NCBI RefSeq assembly: GCF_013401515.1
Contig: NZ_CP058529.1
Location: 1,054,001-1,118,000 of the forward strand
Source of the DNA: Halorarum halophilum
GTDB taxonomy: Archaea > Halobacteriota > Halobacteria > Halobacteriales > Haloferacaceae
Length of the DNA: 64,000 bases
Direction of reading: 5' to 3'
Of the stretch, positions 1 to 7,813 are shown piece by piece. The position numbers were made by a program, and so were the translations under genes. The notes beneath the pieces were generated by a model, which made no database searches, was not told where the DNA came from, and worked only from the letters and a program-made list of their open reading frames with translations. The number at the start of each line of letters is the position of its first letter. Positions within the stretch are counted from its first letter, which is position 1.

Positions 1-555
1 GTCGGGCGCGGGTCGTGCGACCGGTCCGTAGTCGGGCAACGGCTCGCCCTCGACCTCCTCGGCCGCCACGTCCTCGGGCACCTCGACGTGGGTCGCGCCG
101 GGCTTCTCGTGCTGGGCCACCTTGAACGCCTTCCTGACCGTCTCGGCCGTCGCCTCGGCGTCCGAGAGCTGGGCGTTCCACTTCACGAGCGGCCCGAACG
201 CGTGGACGACGTCGAGCTTCTGGTGGCTCTCCTTGTGGAGCCGTTCGCGCCCGCCCTGCCCGGTGACGGCGACGAGCGGCGCCTTGTCGAGCTGGGCGTC
301 GGCGACGCCGGTGATGAGGTTCGTCGCGCCCGGGCCGAGCGTGGCGAGACAGACGCCGGCCTCGCCGGTCAGCCGACCGTGGACGTTCGCCATGAACGCG
401 GCGCCCTGCTCGTGGCGGACCGGGACGAACGTCACGGATGAGTCCCGCAGCGCGAACAGCAGGTCCTCCAGTTCCTCGCCGGGGACCCCGAACACGTTCT
501 CGACGCCCTCCGACTCCAGACAGCTCACGAGGAGCTCCGCGACGGTCCCGGTCAT
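1..555 (-). CDS. TPP-dependent acetolactate synthase-like enzyme, N-terminal part (runs off the window)
   Basis: This is the N-terminal 185 codons of a thiamine-diphosphate enzyme of the acetolactate synthase / 2-oxoacid decarboxylase superfamily; the C-terminus lies beyond base 1. The visible part is the PYR domain: FGVPGEE near residue 22, the cofactor-activating glutamate in VRHEQGA (about E49), and GPGATNL near 75-81. The ATG at 555 overlaps the stop of the upstream aldehyde dehydrogenase as ATGA, so the two are probably translated together. That pairing suggests decarboxylation of a 2-oxo acid followed by oxidation of the aldehyde, rather than biosynthetic IlvB, which normally neighbours ilvN. 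The substrate cannot be read from this fragment. Confidence 0.85.
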   Translation of the reverse strand, partial: MTGTVAELLVSCLESEGVENVFGVPGEELEDLLFALRDSSVTFVPVRHEQGAAFMANVHGRLTGEAGVCLATLGPGATNLITGVADAQLDKAPLVAVTGQGGRERLHKESHQKLDVVHAFGPLVKWNAQLSDAEATAETVRKAFKVAQHEKPGATHVEVPEDVAAEEVEGEPLPDYGPVARPAPD

Positions 556-1952
556 TCCTGGACGGAGCCGAGGTCCGAGCTCCCCTCCCCGTGCTGGACC
601 CAGACGGTCTTCCGGTTCACGAACTCCCTGATGCCGTGCTCGGAGAGCTCGCGTCCGTACCCGGAGTTCTTCACGCCGCCGAACGGGAGCCGCGGGTCCG
701 ACTTCACGAGCTCGTTGACGAAACAACAGCCCGCCTCGAACTCGCGGGCGACGCGCTCGCCACGTTCGAGGTTCTCGGTCCAGACGCTCGCCCCCAGTCC
801 GAAGTCGGTGTCGTTCGCGAGTTCGATCGCCTCCGCCTCGTCCTCGACGCGGAACACCGCTGCGACCGGCCCGAACGTCTCCTCGGTGGCCGCCGCCGCG
901 TCGCGCGGGACGTCGATCAGCACCGTCGGCGGGTAGAACGGGCCCTCCAGGTCGAGGGGTTCGCCGCCGGTCGCGACCTCGGCGCCGGCGTCGACCGAGC
1001 GCTCGACCTGGTCGTGCAGGTCCTCCATGAGCCCCTGCCTCGCCTGCGGGCCGACGTCGGTGTCCTCGTCGGCCGGGTCGCCGACCGACAGGTCGTCCAT
1101 CCGGTCGACGAAGCCGTCGACGAACTCGTCGTAGGCGTCGTCGTGGACGATGAACCGCTTCGCCGCGATGCACGACTGGCCGTTGTTCTGGGTCCGCGCC
1201 TGGACCGCCTTCTCCAGGGTGTGCTCCATCGGCGCGTCGTCGAGGACGACGAACGGGTCGCTCCCGCCGAGTTCGAGCACGGTCTTCTTCAGTTCGCCCC
1301 CCGCCTGCCCCGCGACGGCGCGACCGGCGCCCTCGCTCCCGGTGAGCGTGACCCCGCGGAGGCGGTCGTCGGCGATCACGTCCTCGACCGTGTCCGACCC
1401 GACGAGCAGGCTCTGGAAGGTGTCCTCCGGGAAGCCCGCGTCGCGGAACACCTCCTCGATCGCGAGCGCGCAGCCCGGGACGTTCGAGGCGTGTTTCAGC
1501 AGGCCGACGTTGCCGGCGGCGAGGTTCGGCGCGGCGAAGCGGAACACCTGCCAGAACGGGAAGTTCCACGGCATGATGGCGAGCACCGGCCCGATGGGCT
1601 CGTAAGAGACGAGCGTGTGGGCGGCCGCGTCGCTGCCGATGACCTCGTCCGAGAGCTGTTCCTCCGCACGTTCGGCGTAGTAGTCGCAGACCCACGCGCA
1701 TTTCTCGACCTCGGAGCGCGCCTGCGCCACTGGTTTGCCCATCTCGCGCACCATGAGGTCGGCGTACTCGTCGACCCGGTCGCGGAGGACGTCGGCCGCG
1801 TCGGCGAGCAGCGTTCGTCGGTGCTGGATGGGGGTTTCCGACCACGAGCCGAACGCGTCGGTCGCCGCCTCGAGCGCTGCGTCCACGTCGGCGCCGGTCG
1901 GCTCCTCGTAGGTTTCGAGCGTCTCGCCAGTCGCGGGGTTCACACTCTCCAT
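552..1952 (-). CDS. NAD(P)-dependent aldehyde dehydrogenase, succinate-semialdehyde dehydrogenase-like
   Basis: A full-length ALDH-superfamily protein of 466 residues. It opens with ESVNPATGE, typical of succinate-semialdehyde-type dehydrogenases. The catalytic glutamate is E227 in LELGG and the nucleophile is C261 in NNGQSC; the MPWNFPFW motif lies near residue 127. An in-frame start nine codons upstream exists, but family N-termini begin with MESVNPATG, so 1952 is chosen. The stop overlaps the start of the TPP enzyme (ATGA), indicating one operon. It would oxidise an aldehyde to its carboxylate in the cytoplasm; the true substrate is an inference. Confidence 0.9.
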   Translation of the reverse strand: MESVNPATGETLETYEEPTGADVDAALEAATDAFGSWSETPIQHRRTLLADAADVLRDRVDEYADLMVREMGKPVAQARSEVEKCAWVCDYYAERAEEQLSDEVIGSDAAAHTLVSYEPIGPVLAIMPWNFPFWQVFRFAAPNLAAGNVGLLKHASNVPGCALAIEEVFRDAGFPEDTFQSLLVGSDTVEDVIADDRLRGVTLTGSEGAGRAVAGQAGGELKKTVLELGGSDPFVVLDDAPMEHTLEKAVQARTQNNGQSCIAAKRFIVHDDAYDEFVDGFVDRMDDLSVGDPADEDTDVGPQARQGLMEDLHDQVERSVDAGAEVATGGEPLDLEGPFYPPTVLIDVPRDAAAATEETFGPVAAVFRVEDEAEAIELANDTDFGLGASVWTENLERGERVAREFEAGCCFVNELVKSDPRLPFGGVKNSGYGRELSEHGIREFVNRKTVWVQHGEGSSDLGSVQE

Positions 1953-2095
1953 GCACCGGGATACGCAGGGGAGTCCCAAAGGTGTGACCCGTGCTAACGG
2001 TGTAGTGTTCGGCTACTGACCTCCGTTCCGCCCGACGAACCTGAAGTCGGGCGCGCTGCTGGGAGCGAGTCGGATGGCCGAGCCCAGCGCGCGGG

Positions 2096-2566
2096 TTACT
2101 CGCGCAGGTTTCCGTGTTCGTCGATCTCCCCGTTCACGATGCGCGTCGACGAGATGGGCTCGCCGTCCTCGGCGTACTCGTGCGGAACGACGATCGGTTC
2201 GAGCGGTTCCATCCCCCGGTCGGTCCGCTGGCGATTGATCGCGGCGACCTCGTCGTCGGTCTCGGGCGAGACGACCAGCGCGTCCAGCGAGGGGTCGTCG
2301 TCCGCGAACCCGTGTCCGTCGGTGAATCGCCGAATCTCGACCATCCGGTTCCGCTCGTCGAGTTCCTCGAGCACCGACTCCACGCGCCGTTCGCGCTCCT
2401 CGTACGGGGGGATCGGTCGTGGATTGGGCCGCCGTGACTCCCGCGCGAACTCGTCGCTACTGAGCCCGACGACCACACCCTCGTCGCCGCGTTCCAGTGC
2501 CGCTCTGAACAGCGCCCGGTGCCCGTCGTGAAGCGGGCCGAACGTGCCGGCGACGGCGACTCGCAT
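2096..2566 (-). CDS. coaD: phosphopantetheine adenylyltransferase, archaeal type
   Basis: A 156-residue nucleotidyltransferase that transfers AMP from ATP to 4'-phosphopantetheine, the penultimate step of coenzyme A synthesis. The N-terminal Rossmann motif GTFGPLHDGH (residues 7-16) carries the HxGH signature, and ISSTRI near residue 141 is the second nucleotide-binding motif. Length and sequence match the archaeal PPAT family rather than bacterial CoaD. An upstream in-frame start would add 25 residues of low-quality sequence before the first beta strand, so the ATG at 2566 is preferred. It appears monocistronic, with short gaps on both sides. Confidence 0.9.
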   Translation of the reverse strand: MRVAVAGTFGPLHDGHRALFRAALERGDEGVVVGLSSDEFARESRRPNPRPIPPYEERERRVESVLEELDERNRMVEIRRFTDGHGFADDDPSLDALVVSPETDDEVAAINRQRTDRGMEPLEPIVVPHEYAEDGEPISSTRIVNGEIDEHGNLRE

Positions 2567-2694
2567 ACCGGCCGTTCGGCGACGAGCCATAAATGTCTGG
2601 CCGGCCGCTCGGCGGGACGGAATACGGCTCGGTCGTATCACGCCGGCGCCACTCGCGACCGACGAAGGTTCCAGAATGTGTCACGGCGGGCCCG

Positions 2695-3327
2695 TTACAG
2701 CGCGCCGAGGCCCAGGAACACCGCGAGGGCGGCGCTGACGAGGAAACAGACCAGCCAGATCGGGGTGCTCCACTTCCGGACGGTCGCGCCGTCGAGCGGC
2801 CCGAACGGGATCAGGTTGAACGCCGCGAGGAAGAAGTTCACCGCGACCCCGTACGAGCCGACGCGCGAGAGCGTCGGGAGCCCCATCCCCGTGCTGACGA
2901 TCAGCACGGGGAGGAACAGCGCGCCGAGCACGACGTTGACGGCGGGGCCAGCGAGCGCGATGAGGCCGTGTTCGCGGGGCGTGATGCGGCCCCGGTGGTG
3001 GACCGCGCCGGGGGCCGCGAAGAGGAAGCCCGCCATCGCCGACACCACCGCGAGGAAGAGCATCCCGTAGTCCGCGCGGAACGCCGCCTGCTGGCCGAAC
3101 CGAACGGCGACGACCTTGTGCGCGAGTTCGTGGAGCAGGAACCCCACGCCGGCCGTGACCAGGCTCACGACGAACGCCGTCACGAGCGGGCCGACGTTCC
3201 CCGAGGACAGGTCGTCGACGACCGACTGGCCGCCGCCCTCGAAGAACAGCGCGAAGGCGACGCCGAGCGCGAGCCAGGCGAACAGGAGGTCGCGCCCCTC
3301 GGTCGGCGAGAAGGAGAGCCGGCTCAC
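2695..3327 (-). CDS. site-2-protease-like M50 membrane metalloprotease
   Basis: A 210-residue polytopic membrane protein of peptidase family M50. The zinc-binding HELAH motif is at residues 66-70 inside a membrane segment, and a second conserved motif, NLIPFGPLDG, lies in the C-terminal third and supplies the third metal ligand. Hydrophobic segments cover most of the chain, with no PDZ or CBS domain visible, so this is a minimal S2P homologue. The GTG start at 3327 overlaps the TGA of the TraB-family gene (GTGA), so the two should be co-translated. Family members cleave membrane-spanning substrates; the target here is unknown. Confidence 0.85.
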   Translation of the reverse strand: MSRLSFSPTEGRDLLFAWLALGVAFALFFEGGGQSVVDDLSSGNVGPLVTAFVVSLVTAGVGFLLHELAHKVVAVRFGQQAAFRADYGMLFLAVVSAMAGFLFAAPGAVHHRGRITPREHGLIALAGPAVNVVLGALFLPVLIVSTGMGLPTLSRVGSYGVAVNFFLAAFNLIPFGPLDGATVRKWSTPIWLVCFLVSAALAVFLGLGAL

Positions 3328-5051
3328 GCGAGGACCCCCCGGGCGGTCGCCCACAGGATGCGGGCGCTCTCTCGGGCGCCCTCCAGCATGAGCTGCGTGA
3401 CGCTCGCGTCCGAGGCGCCGAAGAACTGCGGCAGCACGTACAGCCCGAACAGGACGGTGGCGACGATGCTCCCGATGTTGGTCGCCGCGACGATCACGAT
3501 GAGCTTGAACAGCGGCACGTCGAGCATGTCGGCCAGGATGTCGCCGACGGGGCGCGTCTCGTCGTCGAGCAGCTCGTTCAGCCGGCCGATGTCCGCGACG
3601 TTCACCGTCAGGTGGCGAAGTTCCATGTAGCCGGTGAACCACCCCGGCGCGAGCGCCGGGTTGATGGAGGTCATCCAGGCAACCAGCCCGCCGACGCCCG
3701 CGGACGTCCAGCGGGCGCCCGCCAGCCTGGCGAGCCCGGCCGCGAAGGCGCCGTTGATGAGGAACCACGCGGCGAACAGCGTCAGGAGCTGTTCGTTCCG
3801 CACGCCAGCCATCGCCAGCAGGAGGAAGAAGCCGAGGAACGCGACGGTGACGCCGTAGCCGATCACCTTCCCCCAGGGGACGCCGCCCGACTTCGCGGTC
3901 CCGGTGAGCGACTCCATCGGGGGGAGGCTCGCCGGATCGGCGAGGTATCGCTCGATGCCCTCGCGGTGGCCGGCGCCGACGACTGCGACGACCGAGAAGC
4001 CGGCCTCGCGGAGGCTCACGAGCTGGTGGGCGATGAAGGCGTCGCGTTCGTCGATGAGCGCCTCCGCGCCGCCGGGGGAGAACTGCCGGAACTCCTCCAT
4101 CATCGCGGTCACGACGTCGGCGTCGGTGAGTTCGGCCGGGTCGAACCCCTCGAGATCGTCGACGTCCGCCTCGCTGGCGAGCCCGATTCCCGTCGCACCC
4201 ATGACCAGCGCGGCGAGCAGCCCGATGCCGACGCCGACGAGCAGCCCCAGTACGAGGCTCCCGACCGCGCCGACGACGAACGGGGAGAGGAACCCGGTGA
4301 CCGTCCCGACGCCGACGCCGGTGAGGAAGACCGCCGACCCGGCGACCGAGCCGACGAGCGCCCCGCCGGCTGTGCCCGAGACCGAACGCAGGTCGGACTC
4401 CGCGGCGAGGGTGCTGACCAGCGCCCCGACGGAGACGCCGACCAGTGCGCCGGTCGTCACCCTGGCGAGGATCGCGTCGGTGATCCCGACCGCGCCGCCG
4501 AAGAGCGCGATCGCCGGGCCGAGCAGGACGCCCGCGATCACCCCGACCGCCACCCCGGCGATGCGCGGGTCGGTGACGCCGAACGCCAGGGCGCCGACCA
4601 TCCGCGCCTTCTCCATGAGGGACATCCGCGCCCAGAACCGCTGGATGGTGGTCTGGATGTCGCGGTCGACCAGCGCCACGTCGAGTCCGAGGTCCTCGGC
4701 GGCCTCGACTGCGGCCAGCATCTCGGCGCCGGGTTCGATGTCGAACCGATCGCCCATCCGCGTCTGCACGTACGACAGCATCCAGTAGGCAAGGAACTGG
4801 AAGACCGTGTTGCCCTGCAGCAGGTCGCCCGGGTCGAGGTCGTCGGGCGTCTCGCCCTTCATCTGCCGGTAGCGACCCTCGTCGAGTTCAACGGCGACGA
4901 CGTCGGGCCGCTCCTCGTCGATGACCGCCTCGACCTCGTCGACCGACTCGGCGGAGACGTGGGCGGTCCCGACGACGCGGACGCTCCCGTCGCCCCGGGC
5001 CCCGGAGGGCTGGGGCGGTCCGGGAACGCCGTCGTCGGAGTCGTCGTTCAT
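3324..5051 (-). CDS. TraB/PrgY-family membrane protein
   Basis: A 575-residue protein with an N-terminal TraB domain. VGTAHVS near residue 27 and DVVAVELDEGRY near residue 49 are the family's conserved motifs, and a GAGH motif occurs later (about residue 357). After the first ~150 residues comes a long glycine/alanine-rich hydrophobic stretch of about 130 residues, then more domain sequence, then a C-terminal block of membrane helices (about 390-575). The family is named for the enterococcal pheromone-shutdown protein; its biochemical activity in archaea is not established, although a TIKI-like metalloprotease fold has been suggested for relatives. It is the first gene of a two-gene unit with the M50 peptidase. 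Confidence 0.85.
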   Translation of the reverse strand: MNDDSDDGVPGPPQPSGARGDGSVRVVGTAHVSAESVDEVEAVIDEERPDVVAVELDEGRYRQMKGETPDDLDPGDLLQGNTVFQFLAYWMLSYVQTRMGDRFDIEPGAEMLAAVEAAEDLGLDVALVDRDIQTTIQRFWARMSLMEKARMVGALAFGVTDPRIAGVAVGVIAGVLLGPAIALFGGAVGITDAILARVTTGALVGVSVGALVSTLAAESDLRSVSGTAGGALVGSVAGSAVFLTGVGVGTVTGFLSPFVVGAVGSLVLGLLVGVGIGLLAALVMGATGIGLASEADVDDLEGFDPAELTDADVVTAMMEEFRQFSPGGAEALIDERDAFIAHQLVSLREAGFSVVAVVGAGHREGIERYLADPASLPPMESLTGTAKSGGVPWGKVIGYGVTVAFLGFFLLLAMAGVRNEQLLTLFAAWFLINGAFAAGLARLAGARWTSAGVGGLVAWMTSINPALAPGWFTGYMELRHLTVNVADIGRLNELLDDETRPVGDILADMLDVPLFKLIVIVAATNIGSIVATVLFGLYVLPQFFGASDASVTQLMLEGARESARILWATARGVLA

Positions 5052-5174
5052 CGGCCGCGTGTTTCCCCCGACCCCGTTTACGTGTGTCGGAGTGGTTCGT
5101 TCGGGTGTTCTCGTGGGGCGGTGTAGCGTGCCTCTGATGTCGTAGGGACGGTACCGCCGGCGAGGTTCCCGCCC

Positions 5175-5300
5175 CGAAAGCCCCCGGGCGCTCGCTGGCC
5201 GGGCCTCGCTGCGCTCCTCGCCTCACTCGTTTCACTCGTTCGGCTGCGGTGCTTGCTTCGTCCGGGCTCAGCGAGCGCCCGGCCCCTTTCAGTCCCACCC
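5175..5300 (+). repeat. copy 1 of an inverted ~126-bp intergenic repeat
   Basis: The element starts CGAAAGCCCCC and ends in the 20-mer at 5281-5300, ggcccctttcagtcccaccc. Its exact reverse complement occurs at 5481-5500. Inside the copy, a 14-bp inverted repeat (5184-5197 with 5269-5282, ccgggcgctcgctg / cagcgagcgcccgg) could close a long stem. No reading frame here looks like protein. It is followed by a small hairpin at 5301-5313 (gctgg-ttt-ccagc). Confidence 0.75.
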
Positions 5301-5326
5301 GCTGGTTTCCAGCCGAGCGCAGCGAC

Positions 5327-5358
5327 CCGACTACCCAGTGAACGCCGTCGGTAGTCGG
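5327..5358. repeat. perfect 9-bp inverted repeat in the spacer between the two long repeats
   Basis: The sequence ccgactacc at 5327-5335 is the exact reverse complement of ggtagtcgg at 5350-5358, with a 14-base loop. It lies in the 180-bp spacer between the two copies of the ~126-bp repeat. It could form a hairpin in DNA or RNA; no function can be read from sequence alone. Confidence 0.5.
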
Positions 5359-5480
5359 TGGGGCGACGGCCGAGGGATGACCCGTGTGCGCTCGCCGAGG
5401 GAGGAGACCTCGCCACTCCGCCGACTTCCCGGCGCGTTCACGGTCGGCAGTCCGGGACGACGCTGGCCCGTCCGTGCCTC

Positions 5481-5608
5481 GGGTGGGACTGAAAGGGGCC
5501 GCGGCTATCGGGGAAGGCGGGCGACGCTAGGACCGCAAGGAGTGAGGAGTAGCCGAGCGACTGAGGACCGCAGCGATTCCCCCGAGCCGAGAGCCGTGGG
5601 GGCTTTCG
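5481..5608 (-). repeat. copy 2 of the ~126-bp intergenic repeat, opposite orientation
   Basis: It begins with gggtgggactgaaaggggcc (5481-5500), the exact reverse complement of the end of copy 1, and ends with gggggctttcg (5598-5608), the reverse complement of the start of copy 1. The interior is a diverged match to the reverse complement of copy 1: both contain an accgca block, a gagtgag block and a cgcagcga block in the same order. It therefore looks like a duplicated unit with conserved ends and a variable middle. It ends about 115 bp before the glycerate kinase start. I see no coding content in 5052-5722. Confidence 0.75.
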
Positions 5609-5722
5609 AGGTCGCCGCCACGCTGCTTCCCTCGGGAGATCCCACATATACTATGGCGGCCGAGAACTCCGCAGGATGGTCGGTTCGCTTAACCCGAAGG
5701 GACACGCAGGTAGCGGAAATCG

Positions 5723-7108
5723 ATGATCCAGAACCGCGACGCGTACGCGACGACGCCGGCCCGGGAGACGGCCCTCGCCTGCGTCGAGGCCGGAATCCGC
5801 GCGGCGATGCCCGACCGGGCGGTCGAGCGCGCCCTCTCGCTGTCGGGCGACACGCTCCACGTCGCCGACGCGACCTACGACCTCTCCTCGTTCGACCGGG
5901 TCCTCGTGGTCGGCGGCGGCAAGGCGTCGGCACGGCTCACCGGGGCGCTCGTCGACCTGCTCGGCGACAGAATCGACGACGGCGTGGTGCTCGTGCCCGA
6001 ATCCGACGCCGGCGCGGCCGGCCCCGTCACCCTCGGAGCCGGGGGCCACCCGACGCCGACCGAGGAGGGCGTGGCCGCAACCCGCCGGGCGCTCGACCTC
6101 GTCCGAGACGCCGACGAGCGGACGCTCGTCCTCGCGCCCGTCACCGGCGGCGGGAGCGCGCTGTTCGCCGCGCCGGCGCCGGGCGTGTCGCTCGCGGCCG
6201 TGCAGTCGGTCACGCGGGACCTCCTCGACGCCGGCGCCGCCATCGACGAGGTGAACGCGGTCCGGACGGCCGTCTCGGCGGTGAAGGGCGGCCGACTCGC
6301 GGCCGAGGCGGCGCCGGCGACCGTGGTCGGCCTCCTGCTGAGCGACGTGGTCGGCGACGACCCGGCCGTCGTCGCTAGCGGGCCGACCGTGGCCGCAGAG
6401 TCGACGCCCGGGGAGGCGCGCTGGGTGCTGAACGAGTACGGCGTCGCGGCCGACGAGATCCGCGAGTTCCTCTCCGACGCCGAACCCGGGCCGGTTCCCG
6501 ACGACCTGGCGTTCGACCGCGTCCGCACGGTCGTCCTCGCGGACGCAACGACCGCGCTTGAGGCCGCGCGGGAGACCGCCGTCGAGCGTGGGTACGATTC
6601 TCGAATCGTCTCCCCGGACGTCACCGGCGAGTCGAGCGACCGAGGTCGCGAGGGGTCGGCGCTCGCGCTGGACGTCCTCGCGTGCGGCGACGGTCCCGCC
6701 GTGCTGCTCTCGGGCGGCGAGACGACCGTGACCGTCCGCGGCAACGGGCGCGGCGGGCCGAACTGCGAGTACGCGCTGGCCGGGGCCATCCACCTCGCGG
6801 AGGTCGAAGACGACACGGCCGCCGGCGACCAGGTTCCCGGCGAACGGGTAGCGGTCGCTGCCGTCGACACGGACGGCCTCGACGGGTCCAGCGACGCGGC
6901 AGGCGCCCTCGTGGATGGGACGACCGTGGACGACCCGGACGCGGCCCACGACGCGCTCGCGGACAACGACGCCCTGGGCTACCTCGAGGAGCGCGGCGCG
7001 CTCCGAACCGGCCCGACTGGGACGAACGTGAACGACCTCCGTGCGTGGGTAGTCGAGGGCGACGCGGACGGGGGAACCGGCGACGGATCCCGGACGGGTA
7101 CGCGGTAG
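5723..7108 (+). CDS. glycerate kinase, MOFRL family
   Basis: A 461-residue protein of the DUF4147 plus MOFRL type, which phosphorylates glycerate, usually to 2-phosphoglycerate in archaea, feeding the lower glycolytic pathway. The N-terminal domain contains VVGGGKASARL near residue 63 and VTGGGSALFA near residue 142; the C-terminal MOFRL domain shows LLSGGETTVTV and GRGGPNCEYAL. The length fits the family. It stands alone downstream of the inverted-repeat region, and the next gene starts 30 bp after it. The product position (2- versus 3-phosphoglycerate) is known from family members, not from this sequence. Confidence 0.88.
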   Translation: MIQNRDAYATTPARETALACVEAGIRAAMPDRAVERALSLSGDTLHVADATYDLSSFDRVLVVGGGKASARLTGALVDLLGDRIDDGVVLVPESDAGAAGPVTLGAGGHPTPTEEGVAATRRALDLVRDADERTLVLAPVTGGGSALFAAPAPGVSLAAVQSVTRDLLDAGAAIDEVNAVRTAVSAVKGGRLAAEAAPATVVGLLLSDVVGDDPAVVASGPTVAAESTPGEARWVLNEYGVAADEIREFLSDAEPGPVPDDLAFDRVRTVVLADATTALEAARETAVERGYDSRIVSPDVTGESSDRGREGSALALDVLACGDGPAVLLSGGETTVTVRGNGRGGPNCEYALAGAIHLAEVEDDTAAGDQVPGERVAVAAVDTDGLDGSSDAAGALVDGTTVDDPDAAHDALADNDALGYLEERGALRTGPTGTNVNDLRAWVVEGDADGGTGDGSRTGTR

Positions 7109-7138
7109 GTATTCCTACCCGCCGCCCGAACGCCACGT

Positions 7139-7609
7139 ATGAACCACGAGGCGGAGGTCGCCGGCATCGGCGTGGGCGTGGGCCCGGACGGCGAGGAGGT
7201 TCCCGCGGTCGTCCTCAAGGTACGCGGGGAGTACCTCCCGATCTTCGTGACGCGCGACCAGGCGCAGTCGATCCGTCTCGCCATGGACGGCGGCACCTTC
7301 GAGCGACCGCTCACGCACGACCTGCTCGTGGAGATACTCACCGAGTTCGGCGGCGCCGTCGACTCGGTCCGCATCGACGACATCACCGACGGGACGTTCT
7401 ACGGCAAGGTGGACGCCGAACGCTACGAGGACGGGGAACCGGAGAAGTTCGTCTTCGACGCGCGGCCGAGCGACGCCATCGCGCTGGCGACGCGGTTCGA
7501 GTGCCCCATCCTCGTGAGCGACGAGGTGGTCGACGCGGCGGGCCAGTCGCCCGAGTCCATCGAGATGAGCGGCCCCGACGAATTCGGCGACGACGACCCG
7601 GGGCTGTAG
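7139..7609 (+). CDS. bifunctional nuclease (DUF151/BFN) domain protein
   Basis: A compact 156-residue protein made almost entirely of one BFN domain. Recognisable features are the start with VGVGPDGEEVPAVVLKVRG, the central TFYGKV strand, and the conserved ARPSDAIALATR helix near residue 115. Plant and bacterial members have been assigned DNase and RNase activity, but the archaeal members are uncharacterised, so the function is open. The ATG at 7139 lies 30 bp after glycerate kinase, so the two may be co-transcribed. The C-terminal ~20 residues are acidic and probably disordered. Confidence 0.85.
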   Translation: MNHEAEVAGIGVGVGPDGEEVPAVVLKVRGEYLPIFVTRDQAQSIRLAMDGGTFERPLTHDLLVEILTEFGGAVDSVRIDDITDGTFYGKVDAERYEDGEPEKFVFDARPSDAIALATRFECPILVSDEVVDAAGQSPESIEMSGPDEFGDDDPGL

Positions 7610-7779
7610 CCAGGCCCCAGTACCGAGCCCCCAGTCCCCGATCCCCCGCTCCTCCGTCCCGCCGTAAAGGGTCGACCCGTCCTCGGAACAGTCGATCGCT
7701 GCGCCATCTGCGTCGGTGGTCGACCCACCGCCGATGTCAGTTCGCCGCCAGAATCACGACGAATAATTTCGCGGGTAGG

Positions 7780-7785
7780 TATAAA
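7780..7785 (+). promoter_or_regulatory. TATA box for the soluble transducer gene
   Basis: TATAAA, preceded by a purine/GT-rich segment, lies 34 bp upstream of the ATG at 7814. The spacing fits an archaeal promoter giving an mRNA with a very short leader. Confidence 0.6.
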
Positions 7786-7813
7786 CGCGACGACCGGCAT
7801 CGCCCGACAAGCG

